A stretch of DNA of 46,488 bases from Nemertoderma westbladi (Eukaryota; Xenacoelomorpha; Nemertodermatida; Nemertodermatidae). The notes beneath the pieces are model-generated. The model saw only the letters and a list, made by a program, of their open reading frames with translations. It was not told the origin of the DNA and did not search any database. Where the stretch lies: positions 1 to 46,488 of the forward strand of contig JAUCBJ010000413.1 of NCBI GenBank assembly GCA_032718475.1, read 5' to 3'. Positions 20,379 to 30,708 of the stretch are shown here, piece after piece (position 1 is the stretch's first letter; each line of letters starts with the position of its first letter). The translations under genes were made by a program, and so were the position numbers.

Positions 20379-20545
20379 ATTAATTTTCAGAGTGTAGGAT
20401 GTCTATAAAGGCATTAAATTTTATTACTGTATTCAATCAATTAATCTTGTGTTGTAGAAGAGAAACACATCTTTGATATTAGTGTACAGTAATACTTGAT
20501 TCTTTTTGATAATCTTTCTTTCTTTCTTATAATACATCTATCTGA

Positions 20546-22543
20546 ATGGCTACAAGAAGCTCCTCGAGACACATATACGGCTATCCAACGGCGATGCCAG
20601 AGAGTCGCCTCCCGACTAACGGCGATGTTTTACGTCACATTCAGTGTGTGAAAATCGAGCTGAAGCAGCAGTCTGATTCGACCAAAGATCCAAGTTTAAG
20701 AGTGTTGTCATCAAAAGTTTCTCAATATATTCGAGCAATATATACCAAAGCATCAATACCAACTATCACGGAGGCTGGAATTACGAAAAAAGTTTTAAAG
20801 ATATATGAGGAATTTCGATATATAGAGAAATATCCATTATCAAAGCGAAATGGGAAATTTTACAAAGAGAAAATTGCTGAGTATGGTCGACTGCTAGAGA
20901 GACTTTTTGACGTTGCTTTCTGCAAATGCGATCTATCAAGGGGCTGTCACTGTGATCGACAGTATCGAGTTAAACCGGATGATGTAGCATTTTTAATCGA
21001 TCAAAGAGCAAATCGTGAAATGTTTATTGGTCGAGTTGATAAGGAAACATCTCGGAGAAATTTGAGGAAGATAAAACGGAAACAGTACGAGCTAAAGAAG
21101 CAACAAAAATACCATTTGGATATTTTAAAGCAGGCGCAGAAATTTAGAAAGAAATTCACAACTAAGTCTAAGTACCGAGTTATAAAATGCCATTTGAATG
21201 TGGTGGAACAAGATTCCAATAGCTTGTCGTGTGCTGCGTTGAATGAAGTGGAAACTATTAGCAACGAAGCTGAGAGTGTTGTGGATGAGCCCGTGTCAAC
21301 ATCTAAGCAAAATAGGACATCATTTTTATCTGTTGCACAGGAAGCAGATCGATATGGCGTGTCAGATAGAGCAGCTTCAGCCATTGCATCTGCTGCTATT
21401 TCTGCAGCATTACAGTCTCAAGATGAAGAACTCGTTGTTGATAAAAGTAAACTTAGACGATCTCGTAAACAACTAAGAAAATTATTCACTGATCAAACGA
21501 AATCATTTAAGATATCGGGCTTATATTTTGATGGTAGAAAGAATGAAACTTTGTATAAAGACCCGGAAACTAATGCTAAGAAAACCAGAAAAGAGGAACA
21601 TTATGTTCTTATAAGTGAACCTGGATCACAATTTATTGGGCATTGTGTTCCAGATTCGGGCAAATCAGTTCATGTAAAAAACGCTATAACAGACTTCTTT
21701 ATTGATAATGAATTGAGTTTGGATGATTTGAAATTAGTAGGCTGTGATGGGACCAATGTCAATGTTGGTATCAAAGGAGGAATAATTAGACTATTAGAAC
21801 AACATATTGGTCACCCATTGCAGTGGTCTTTATGTTTGTTCCATGCCAATGAGCTCCCACTTCGCCATCTCTTTGAGCTACTTGATGGTCCGACAACAGG
21901 TCCAAAGTCATACAAAGGACCAATTGGTTCTGTTATTAGTTCATCTTCAACTACAATACAATCACTACCTTTAGCTCAGTTTTTACCTATGACTGCACCC
22001 TTCCCTGACCTCAGTAACTCAGTTATACAGGAGTTAAGTACGGATCAAAAATATTTGTACAGGATAACAAAAGCTATAGAAACAGGTGTCTGTGATAGAA
22101 GTCTAGCTGTTACTGACCCTGGAAAACTCTCGCATGCACGATGGCTAACGACTGCTAACCGTATTTGTCGTCTTTATGTTAGTTCAATAAACCCATCTGT
22201 TGAGCTCCAAGAGTTGGTCAAATTTATTACTAATGTGTATGCTCCTGTTTGGTTTGAAGTCAAGTCAAATCATAGCATTGTAGACGGAGTTCATAATTAT
22301 TTCAAGATGATAAAGCTAAGTCGTTACCTCACAGGTGATGCAAAAGATGCTGTTGATCATGTCTTGCGACGTAATGCGTTTTTTTGTCATCATGAGAATG
22401 TGTTACTGACGATGTTGCTTGATCAGCAGGCTCATATACGACAGTTAGCGATAAGAAGAATTGTCAAAGCGAGGGAAACTTCACCCATTGAAGTAATTCG
22501 TAGATTTGAAGTCCCAGCAGTGAACCTCGACAGTGATAATTAG
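20546..22543 (+). CDS. Transposase of the long-TIR element (unplaced DDE clade with CxxH motif)
   Basis: 665 codons from ATG 20546, uninterrupted. An N-terminal ~140 residues of helical, basic character precede a cysteine cluster CKCDLSRGCHC (~residues 132-142) and DVAFLIDQR. A Lys/Arg-rich coiled-coil-like stretch follows (~165-215). The core has YFDGRKNETL (D about 329), EEHYVLISEPGSQFIGH, LVGCDGTNVNVGIKGG (D401), WSLCLFHANELPLRHLF (CxxH, C430/H433), LSTDQKYLYRI, SHARWLTTANRICRLYV (~529) and LLTMLLDQQAHIRQLAIRRI. D, D and CxxH in this order is the plan of RNase-H-fold eukaryotic transposases. I recall similar unnamed proteins from many invertebrates, but no named superfamily. The C-terminal acidic residue is cut off by the stop at 22541-22543; see next entry. 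Confidence 0.82.
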   Translation: MATRSSSRHIYGYPTAMPESRLPTNGDVLRHIQCVKIELKQQSDSTKDPSLRVLSSKVSQYIRAIYTKASIPTITEAGITKKVLKIYEEFRYIEKYPLSKRNGKFYKEKIAEYGRLLERLFDVAFCKCDLSRGCHCDRQYRVKPDDVAFLIDQRANREMFIGRVDKETSRRNLRKIKRKQYELKKQQKYHLDILKQAQKFRKKFTTKSKYRVIKCHLNVVEQDSNSLSCAALNEVETISNEAESVVDEPVSTSKQNRTSFLSVAQEADRYGVSDRAASAIASAAISAALQSQDEELVVDKSKLRRSRKQLRKLFTDQTKSFKISGLYFDGRKNETLYKDPETNAKKTRKEEHYVLISEPGSQFIGHCVPDSGKSVHVKNAITDFFIDNELSLDDLKLVGCDGTNVNVGIKGGIIRLLEQHIGHPLQWSLCLFHANELPLRHLFELLDGPTTGPKSYKGPIGSVISSSSTTIQSLPLAQFLPMTAPFPDLSNSVIQELSTDQKYLYRITKAIETGVCDRSLAVTDPGKLSHARWLTTANRICRLYVSSINPSVELQELVKFITNVYAPVWFEVKSNHSIVDGVHNYFKMIKLSRYLTGDAKDAVDHVLRRNAFFCHHENVLLTMLLDQQAHIRQLAIRRIVKARETSPIEVIRRFEVPAVNLDSDN

Positions 22544-22545
22544 AG

Positions 22546-22824
22546 GTGATTAAAATGGAGGTGATTGATTGGTCAAAATGTGACATTACAGAACCGCCCC
22601 TTGTCGCTGGTTTTAATATCGAGAAACTACAGCAATTACATAACAGTTCTGAATTTTCCAAGTACCCTTGTCACACACAAGCTGTGGAGAGATCTATCCG
22701 AACCTCGGCACATGCTGCAAAGTCTGTTGTTGGTCCCAAGTCTCGTGACATGTTAATCCATTCAATAAATGATGCGAGAGCAAAACGGCCAAAGTTTGAA
22801 AGCAGAAAGGACTTTCATTGTTAA
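22546..22824 (+). pseudogene. C-terminal end of the same transposase, displaced by a frameshift
   Basis: Frame from 22546: EVIDWSKCDITEPPL, then FSKYPCHTQAVERSIR (candidate third catalytic E at 22687) and RAKRPKFESRKDFHC. It continues the family's C-terminus. The junction holds a near-duplicated phrase, GAGGTGATTAAAATG then GAGGTGATTGATTGG, so a small slippage duplication probably created the stop and frame change. Without it the protein would be ~750 residues. Confidence 0.75.
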
Positions 22825-22957
22825 AGCGGTATCCATTCTCAATTGAGACTCTGGAGATTCTGAGATACTGGCACCTATTTGATTTTCATGTACACTAGTA
22901 ATCACTGTTATAAATATTCAATTTTTGTCAACTAACTGTAATGAATTAAATAGATTC

Positions 22958-23472
22958 GTTTGAATTTGCCTCCAATATATAATGGATTTCCACTTTTCAA
23001 TTATTATTAAAGTCACTCAATTAATCCTAACCCCACCTGGATTAAATGGACACGTAGGAACAATACCTAGGTTCAACATGAACGGAAAAATGCCTTATTT
23101 TACTACGAAACCACTACTGTATGCTGCTTTTAAAGGAATGACACGAAATTTAATAAATTAACACAAATTTTGGAATGTGGAGCCACATGTCCCTGTTTAC
23201 CACCGATATTGAAATTTTAAACTTTGGAAATAAACACCAAAAGACAACATTTGGCAAAGTTATGAAGCAATTCGAAGCTATTTTTCACTTTTAAAATTAA
23301 TTCCAGAATGGCGCATTTTTGGTGAAATTTTGGAAATTTTGTAACCTGGAGCCGCATCTTCCCATGACCCATGGGTCCTGAAATTTTAATCATTTAAGAT
23401 GTTTACCTAAATGCAATTTTTGGTAGAGTTATGAAAAGATTGGGAGAAAAAAGAATTTTTCGACCCACCCTA
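22958..23472 (-). repeat. Right terminal inverted repeat (~515 bp)
   Basis: Inverted partner of 19890-20378, about 25 bp longer through small indels. The outer end is ...CGACCCACCCTA. Confidence 0.9.
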
Positions 23473-23831
23473 GCCAACAGCTCAACAGTGGCTGAGCCAC
23501 ACATCATTATACTGATACTTGCTTTGGTATGGTTCATAACGCGTTCTGGATATTTCGTCCCCCTCTTCATCAACACCTTTATTGGACCTGGGTTATCAGA
23601 TAAATTAGTCTCGTCGTAGTTGTAAATACAGTCTGGTGATACCCCTGCAACTTCCTGATTAATTGTATCTGATTGTACTTGAGCTCTTTTTCTTTTAATG
23701 TTGCCGGCAAATCTAGTGGTTAGACACCGATGGCGCCCTAGGATTGAAGACACATATTCGTGGCTTGGAAGGTTATCTTTAAACGCTCGAATGACAATGA
23801 CGAATTTTGGTCCAGGATATTTTACTGTCAT
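23473..23831 (-). pseudogene. pogo/Tigger-like transposase, central N-terminal part
   Basis: Minus-strand frame: KYPGPKFV, TTRFAGNIKRKRAQVQSDTI, IYNYDETNLSDNPG (first catalytic D, codon 23613-23615), VLMKRGTKYPERVMNHTK, SISIMMCGSATVELL, which stops at the inserted element and resumes at 19889. The N-terminal helix-turn-helix that pogo proteins normally carry is missing: at 23832 the sequence changes abruptly to a PLE fragment. Confidence 0.85.
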
Positions 23832-24573
23832 TCTTAATCACTAAAACTGATTCTGACAAATGATTATTGTTAATGTTTTCTGATGAACACACTGTTAAGT
23901 TAGTACTTCTACGTTGCGAGTTTGAAAAATCTGCGTTGTCGGTTGGTAGTGCTTTCTCTTGAGATTTGGTTAAAGATATATTACTGTCAGCCTGGGCTAT
24001 TTTTTTACTTCTAAGTAGTTCATGGTTTGCAAAGTATTGATCTCGTATGAGGCTTGTAGCCATTTTTGATCCAGGACGTTTTGAGTTCTTTGATATTGAA
24101 GGAATTTGTAGTTTAATTGTACATTTTTGATCCTTTAATTTGGCTAATTTCTTCATATGTCGGCGATGCACTGTCTGTTCTAGCTTACTTAAAAGTTTGT
24201 TAAGTTGGGCAACTACCGTACTAACTATTGGCAAACTGGTTGAGCGAAAAAGAAAGTCCTTGGTTCTCATAAATTCATGTATGTGAAATTGTCATTTCAT
24301 GTGCACGTCCACTTCCATTGCCATTATAAGCTCCTTTTCTGTTTCTTTTAACTTTTTTTCAAATTCTAAGTATATTGTTCGCTTGTAGAAGTTTAGATGC
24401 AAGTGGTTTTTCAAATTAAGACCCTTTGGCGTTACTTCATTAAATAAACAGTTTCGTAAAAATATACATTGGCTTCGAGATTCAACAAAATGTATCCCAT
24501 TCCTTTTTAAGTTAAAGAATATTTTTTTCACTGGTAAAGTAGTTTTATATTGATTTCGTATACCGGTACACAA
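23832..24573 (-). pseudogene. Penelope-like element N-terminal domain (inverted segment)
   Basis: Minus-strand frames 24573-24292 and 24270-23832, offset by a frameshift: KIFFNLKRNGIHFVESRSQ, IFLRNCLFNEVTPKGLNLKN, EKKLKETEKELIMAM, HRRHMKKLAKLKDQK. It aligns in order with the N-terminal frame of the other PLE (33584-34237: LHFLKDCEINGVIPRGIRFK), which identifies it as the region preceding the PLE reverse transcriptase. It ends in the linker just before the point where the plus-strand PLE at 25410 begins, so the two are probably the two halves of one insertion. Confidence 0.7.
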
Positions 24574-24659
24574 TATAATTATTTCCCATAATTTTAAAGA
24601 GTATAAGTAATTAGTATAAGTAATTAGAAATTACTTATAAGTAATAAGGTAATTTTATT

Positions 24660-25232
24660 AAAAGAAACAGCAGCAGCAACAACTCAGCAAAATCTTCAGC
24701 AGCATCTTTTCATTTTCATCTATCCACACCTGCTGTTCTTCCTTTTCTTTCATACCTTCAAATTTAGATTTTAATTCATCAACCACCAATGTTGTTGGGA
24801 GCCAGTGAGCCACGCCATACTCCCCAATTTTCTTTCCGTTTTCACCTCTCGCGCACTTCTCGCATTTCCTCGACTTCCCTTACCCTTGCTAGTGTCTGCT
24901 AAAGTTTCCCTGATCCCGGCTTCCGGACTATCACTTTCACGGCGATAAGCTTTGGGTGTGCTGTAACCTTTACTAAGAGCGTCCATCCAGTAAAATAATT
25001 TGTCAAACCTTCTTTTTGTCATTTGCGGACCACAAATGTTGTACATAAAGTTAGCGAACTGTGTGTATGTGTAATCCCCTTGAGGTCCAAGAAGCGTTTT
25101 ATGAGCTCATTTTTTCGTTCTTAATCCCTTCCTTTCCAGCCACTGGAAGAATATCGGACCAATACCAGGAACCTTGATTAGTTTGGTTTCTAATATTGAA
25201 TTTGTAAATCTTATTTCTTTTTTACCCTCCAT
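24660..25232 (-). pseudogene. BAF-like (barrier-to-autointegration factor) open frame, one stop
   Basis: ATG at 25232 (minus strand) opens a frame to 24771, broken only by TGA at 25107-25109. It reads LIKVPGIGPIFFQWLERKG, then HKTLLGPQGDYTYTQFANFM, YNICGPQMTKRRFDKLFYW, MDAL. BAF proteins (about 89 residues, homodimers that bridge double-stranded DNA and bind LEM proteins) have GIG, LxxRG, VLG, F-8 residues-CG and W-x-DA at similar spacing; a four-residue excess lies at the stop. A basic tail follows and, after a frame change, an acidic/Glu-Lys stretch ending in five cysteines (CAG repeat region, 24663-24700). It stands ~90 bp upstream of a PLE N-terminal domain on the same strand. Confidence 0.6.
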
Positions 25233-25409
25233 TGTGCATTTGTATACATACATGCTAAGATTTTATTACTTACTATTACTTATTTAAATAATTATTATGT
25301 TACGAACTAAATATACCGACATATTCTTAATATTCCAGAATATTACCTTTTTACTTTTTTACTTTTTATTACTTTTTTTTTTACCTTTTCTTTCTTTTTT
25401 TTTGAAGAA

Positions 25410-27804
25410 ATTTGTTCAAAACCGGTTCGCACTACAACTTTTGACCCTGTGCTACATCCAGATTTTTCACCAGAACCGGAAGAAATTTCTCTTTTAAACA
25501 AAGGTCCTTAATTTGCACCAACACCTTTTACTTTCGATTTACAACAAGCCCATTTGGACTATGCATCTTTTGCAAGCCAAATTCGATCACGATTCGAGAA
25601 AATGAGGTGGGAAACTTTGTTTACAAAAACCAATGAAATCACAGAGAAGCCCAAATTGAAACAACAAACTTTGGAAGAGGAACAAATAATAGAATATAAA
25701 CACAACTTAGGGAAACCACCATGGAAAACAAACACGTTTTATAAGTCAAAATGTTTAAACCCAAACGTTGAAGCTTTTTTAGCTTCGGTATGGGATGATC
25801 TTTTTAACCCGAGGAATGTTCGTTTTACACATGATAATTTAACTGTTCTAGAACGCAAAGTTTTTAAAAAATTAAAAAGTATTAAGGAATTTTTATTACG
25901 TGTGCAAGATAAAGGATCAAAAAGATTTGTAATAACAAAAAGAGAAGATTACGAAAAAGGAGTCACAACATACCTAAAAAGCAACAATCAGTTTAAACAG
26001 CATGGCGAAGATGACCCAACACCGAAGTATATCAAGGACATTGAGAAATTTGTTCACAAGTGGAATCACGTAGAAGTTATTCGCAACAATAAAAATTGGA
26101 TAGTGAATAAAGACGCAAATGCAGGAACTGCTTTTGCAAATGTTAAGACACACAAGAGAGATTGGGCACTTAGAAATATATTATCCTGTTGCGGAACTGC
26201 GTCTGAGATTTAGGCAAGTTATTGGAATATTTTTTGAAACCCCTAGCAACGCAACACAACTCGTATATTAAGAATAATTTGCTTGAATTGAATTGTTCAA
26301 CAACAAGTACGCACCACTTCCAGACAGTGCAGAATTTGCTTGTTTAGATATAACGAATGCATCGACAGTATCAGAGAATTACTTGAAATGCATCAAGACC
26401 TTTTATTACCAGAATCGCCACCCCCTGAATGTATTTTAGAAGGTTTAGAACTTTGCTTAGTAACAAACAATTGCAGCTTCAATAGTCAACATTATACACA
26501 GGCTAGCGGGTCAGCTATGGGTCCCTCATATTCATGCACTTATACAGACGGTTATGGTGCTCGCAAGATTGACACAGTGGCGTATAAAAGCATAAATGCT
26601 CCAGAAGAATATGGTCGCTACCGAGACGACATTTTGGCAATATACTTAACGGATATAGACGTTAAATTAGAAAGTTTCACATCTGATTTAAATAATGAAG
26701 TTAAACCAGGCAAAATAACATTTTGCATCGAGCAGAAAGGAAAGTCAGTAAATTACCTAGATCTCAAAATATATATTGACGAAGAAGGCTTAATACAGAC
26801 AGATACGTATTTTAAACCTCTAGATGTACATCAGTACTTGCACAACACCTCCTCTCACCCTGAAGAACAGAAAAAAATTTATTCCTTATGGTGTGGCCCT
26901 ACGTCTCCGACGCAATTGTAGTCAAAATGATGCCTTGTTTGGTCACCTTGTAAACTTCGGCGCAGCTTTTGTTGCACGAGGTTGGGATGTTGGTGAAGTA
27001 ACAAAACAATTTGCATCAGCAGCTGTTCTAGAACACAAGAAAAGCAGGGAAAAGGAAACAAAAAAGAGACCAGAGAAAGAAACAATATACTACGTTGTTA
27101 AGAACGAGCCAAAAGTTTCCCTTAGGGCCTTCATTGCCCAGAATCATATCAAAACACAAATCAAGTTTCATGCATGACCCCAAGCTAAATAACTTTTTCA
27201 ATAAACTGAAAATAAAGGTAGTCCACCGACGTGCACCAACATTACAGAACCATCTAGCACCATCGAGGTACAAAATTCCAGAACTGGCGAGGGGGACAAG
27301 AACCAATCAAGAAAGGGAGAAGCAACGTATTGCACTAGGGCAAAGTGTGTACCATGCCAGTCAATAATGCCTTTAAAAGTGTTCGCATCAACAGCCAGGA
27401 ATAAAAAGTTTAAATACAAGATAAATGAAAATTTAACATGTGACACGAAAAATGTTATTTATTTAGTAAACTGTCTTAAATGCAGAAAACAGGGAGTCGG
27501 ATCAGCAATGAACTTCAAGGCAAGAATATCTAATTACAAATCACAAATAACAAACAAGAAAAAACCATCTTGTAAAATTGACCAGCACTTTATCCAAGCA
27601 GACCACAACTTCAACGACTTTAGGATAACACCCATAGAGAGAGTTACAAATCTAAATAGCGAAACATTGAAACAGGCACTGAGAAGAAAAGAGGGTTACT
27701 ACCAGACAAACTTGCAGACGCTTGAGCCATATGGTTTAAACTCAATAAACGAAGCCGTGATTAATTCTAAAGGAATGGAAGCGTTCAAACCAGAGACTGA
27801 TTAA
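25410..27804 (+). pseudogene. Penelope-like element: RT plus GIY-YIG endonuclease, frameshifted
   Basis: PLEs are retroelements whose RT is related to telomerase, usually with a C-terminal GIY-YIG nuclease. From 25412: FSPEPEEISLLNKGP, stop, FAPTPFTFDLQQAHLDY, then an open frame to 26213 (LERKVFKKLKSIKEFLL, NVKTHKRDWALRNILSCCG). A broken piece follows. From 26340: NCSFNSQHYTQASGSAMGPS, RYRDDILAIY (catalytic YRDD, ~26614-26640), SVNYLDLKIYID. Further frames give FGAAFVARGWDV, a zinc-binding linker (CTRAKCVPC, ~27325), and a GIY-YIG domain at 27367-27804 (CDTKNVIYLVNCLKC, FKARISNYKSQI). Several frameshifts and stops mean it is inactive. The N-terminal domain is not upstream on this strand but lies inverted at 23832-24573. 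Confidence 0.82.
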
Positions 27805-28048
27805 TATCTCACATTGAATAATAAGAAATTCAATTATATACATTTATAATAACCTAGGCAACAATATTTATTAGAATGTACAGTAATCATATTTATGGAA
27901 ATAAATACATGAATAAGACTCATGTCGAGTCGACAATTTGTAAAAGAAATATTTTCTTTTTGTAAGATATTGGTTTTTATTTTGCTTTATAGCATATTAT
28001 TGTTGTTTTATTTATTTATATATATATATTTATATATATTATATATAT
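27805..28048 (+). other. 3' region of the plus-strand PLE and AT-rich junction
   Basis: Non-coding AT-rich sequence ending in a (TA)n-like stretch at 28015-28048, where the convergent second PLE begins. Confidence 0.5.
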
Positions 28049-28126
28049 AGATTATAAATTTAGCAAGTCAAAGCCGTTGGGGTGTGGGATCCGGTTACAA
28101 AAATTAAATATATAAATATAATTGTA
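28049..28126 (-). repeat. 78-bp PLE terminal block (pseudo-LTR), 3' copy
   Basis: Starts AGATTATAAATTTAGCAAG and ends AATATAATTGTA; contains GTTGGGGTGTGGGATCCGG. Essentially identical blocks occur at 34265-34342 and 36107-36184. For the minus-strand PLE it lies past the 3' end, and the copy at 34265 lies before the start codon, so it behaves as a pseudo-LTR. Confidence 0.85.
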
Positions 28127-28137
28127 AGGAAACCAAG

Positions 28138-28525
28138 ATCAACCACGTTAAATAAAAATTATAAGAAATTACACAAGCTTTCGAAATAATATAATATTTC
28201 TTTTTCAAGTGATTTAAATAATTAAATAAATAAATAGCTAATTCATTACAGTTTCCATGAAATTAAGCGTCTACAGTACATTAGTCTACATAATGAGTTC
28301 TCTAATCTGGATTAAATACGTCTAAGCCGAAATCAACCACGTTAAATAAAAATTATAAGAAATTACACAAGCTTTCGAAATAATATAATATTTCTTTTTC
28401 AAGTGATTTAAATAATTAAATAAATAAATAGCTAATTCATTACAGTTTCCATGAAATTAAGCGTCTACAGTACATTAGTCTACATAATGAGTTCTCTAAT
28501 CTGGATTAAATACGTCTAAGCCGAA
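28138..28525 (-). repeat. Two 194-bp tandem units at the PLE 3' end
   Basis: ATCAACCACGTTAAATAAAA starts at 28138 and 28332. Each unit spans the 3' UTR and the last codons (GLDVFNPD, stop) of the GIY-YIG frame. The third PLE at 36197 has a single unit. Confidence 0.9.
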
Positions 28526-30708
28526 ATTATTGCAAACCGCTTCATTTATAGTGTTGAGACCAAATGGCTTGATTGTTCTTAAGGTGCACTGCCAGTATCC
28601 TTCCCTTGTACGAATCTCCCGTCGCTGATCTTTCTTTCCCCTGCCCTTGTAATGAACCTTTTCAATGGGTGTTATTTCGAAATCCGAAAAATCATGGTTT
28701 TCATTTTTACAAAAATGTTTCTCTATAGTCGTTTGTGGCTTATGATTCTTTATATTACACTTATATTGTGATAGCCTTGGTTTAAATGTTTCTGTTGATC
28801 CGATTCCTTGTAAGTTACATATTTTACATTTTGCTAAATATATTATATCTTTGTCATCACAGGTAAGGTGCTGTTTAATTTCATATTTAGTTTTCAAATG
28901 GGTCGAGTTTAATCCGAATTGTTTTGTTGGTTTTATCGCTTCACATGGTATACATTTCTGTCTTGTACATTTTTTAGATCCAGCATGTGTTGTATTTGCC
29001 TGGTTCTTCTGCTTTGATGTTAAACTGGATGGAGCTAAAATTCCCTTTAGTGTAGGGGCCCTACGGTTAATATTTAATATTTTTAATTTATTTAATTGTT
29101 AATATTTAATAGTTAATATTTGTATTGATCCTAATATAGGTTCAGTGTTACTAACATAAAATATGGTATATTTACTTTTATTTCGTTTTTTTATCATTTT
29201 GTAGAGATTCTAACTGTGTCTGAATTGCTGCCGCTGCAAATTGTGTAGTAACATCGGCCATTCCCCAACCCCTAGCAATGAATGCTGCTCCATATTCATA
29301 AAGTGCTTGCATTAAATCCTCCATCCGTGAATTGTTACGCCTCAATCGTAGGGTAACCCCATATGGAACGTGTTTAAGTTGACTGTGCGGATGGGCTGAG
29401 TGCGGACATATATATTGATGGACGTCTGTTGGTTTGTGGTATATTTTTGTTTGAAGTATTCCATTGTCATCAAAAAATATAGTTAAATCTAAGTAATTAA
29501 TTTTCCTTCCATATTCTTCTAATTTAAACTTTATTTTCCCAGGTTTAACGGTATTGTTGAGGTGGTCAATCAGAATACCGATATCTTCATCTTCTTATTC
29601 AAGTGTAATAGCTATTCCATCATCTCTAAATCGTTTCCATTCTTCTGGAGGCTTTGGTGAAGTTCGGACTGCTGTATCAATATATTCAGCACCAAAAATG
29701 TCTGTGTAAGAGCAAGAGTATGATGGGCCCATTGCCGACCCATCCACTTGTGTGTAATGTTTTCCATTAAAACTAAAATTATTACAATTTAAACATAATT
29801 CTAGAGCTTCAGTCAAACATTCTACTGGGGGAGAGTCTTCTAGTAATAAATCTGGGTGTTCCGTAATTGTTCTCCTAACTGCTGCAATACCCATTATGTT
29901 ATCCACTGAAGGGAAGAAGTTTGTAATGTCTACAGAAATAAGTTTTGCTGAAATGGGAAAGGGGGCAAATCTTTTATTCTGTTGTTGAAACCATTTTATT
30001 AGATGACGTGTGTCTTTGAGATATGCTTTATGTGCAGTGGCAAAATTTTTTAAAAAATGTTCTAGAAAACGGCCCAGATTCTCTGAGGCTGTCCCACAGG
30101 CCGATAAAATATTCCTTAATGGCCAGTTTGGTTTGTGTGTCTTCACATTCGCGAAAGCAGTTCCAGGTTTGACGTCATCCTTTGTGAACCATTTTTCACA
30201 ACGTTTAATTATTGGTACTGTATCTTTCCATTTATTAACAAATTCTTTTATTTTATTCTTGTATTTACCTGTAGGATCATTACTATGTTTAATGAAAATA
30301 TTAGTGTCACCTAGGTAATCTTCAACTGCACTTACGTAATTATCCTTACTGGTTAGAACAAAGAGTTTTGAGCCCTTATCCTGTATCCTAAGAATGGTTC
30401 CTTGTTCATTCCCGCTTCAGTTCCCTAAGAGCCTCCCTTTCTCCTGAAGAGTGATTGTCTTCCACGTATTTCATGTTCTCATCACTAAACGTTTCAGTAT
30501 ATATATTTGTTAAAAATTGCTCCAGTGTACTATTTCCGGATGGTTTAGTAAAATGTTTACTTACCTCCCATGGCTGTTTTGGTTTGCATCTCGATTCGTT
30601 GTTATCGTCATCATCCTGGGTAGTATTCAATGATTCTTTTTCAGTATTTACATCGACTCCCTTTATTACCTGGTTGTATTTGTCACGTAATCTAGTTGCA
30701 AACCCGGG
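28496..30708 (-). pseudogene. Penelope-like element 2: RT and GIY-YIG endonuclease
   Basis: Minus strand, reading from 30708 down. LRDKYNQVIKG and a TLEQFLTNIYTETF region come first (frame 30630-30406). A frameshift near 30400 leads into NVKTHKPNWPLRNILSACG, KLISVDITNFFPSVDN (first catalytic D), DGSAMGPSYSCSYTD, RFRDDGIAI (catalytic DD, ~29625), one in-frame TAA near 29592, then on in the same frame with INYLDLTIFFDD, PHSQLKHVPYGVTLRLRRN and YGAAFIARGWGMAD to ~29186. A linker with KKCTRQKCIPC leads to the GIY-YIG domain (CDDKDIIYLAKCKICN, FKPRLSQYKC) ending at 28496. Nearly intact. The N-terminal part is displaced to 33465-34237 by an insertion. Confidence 0.85.

Larger units (their letters stand above)
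19890..23472 (+). mobile_element. 3583-bp DNA transposon with ~0.5-kb TIRs, inserted in pogo
   Basis: Ends TAGGGTGGGTCGAAAAATTC (left) and its complement (right), flanked by identical GCCAACAG at 19882-19889 and 23473-23480, an 8-bp target duplication. Excising the element plus one GCCAACAG restores the pogo frame (CGSATVELL joined to APYVVYKAK). Left TIR 19890-20378, right TIR ~22958-23472. It encodes one large transposase on the plus strand. 8-bp duplications and a YARNG-like start (TAGGG) fit the hAT superfamily, but the TIRs are far longer than usual for hAT. Confidence 0.92.
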
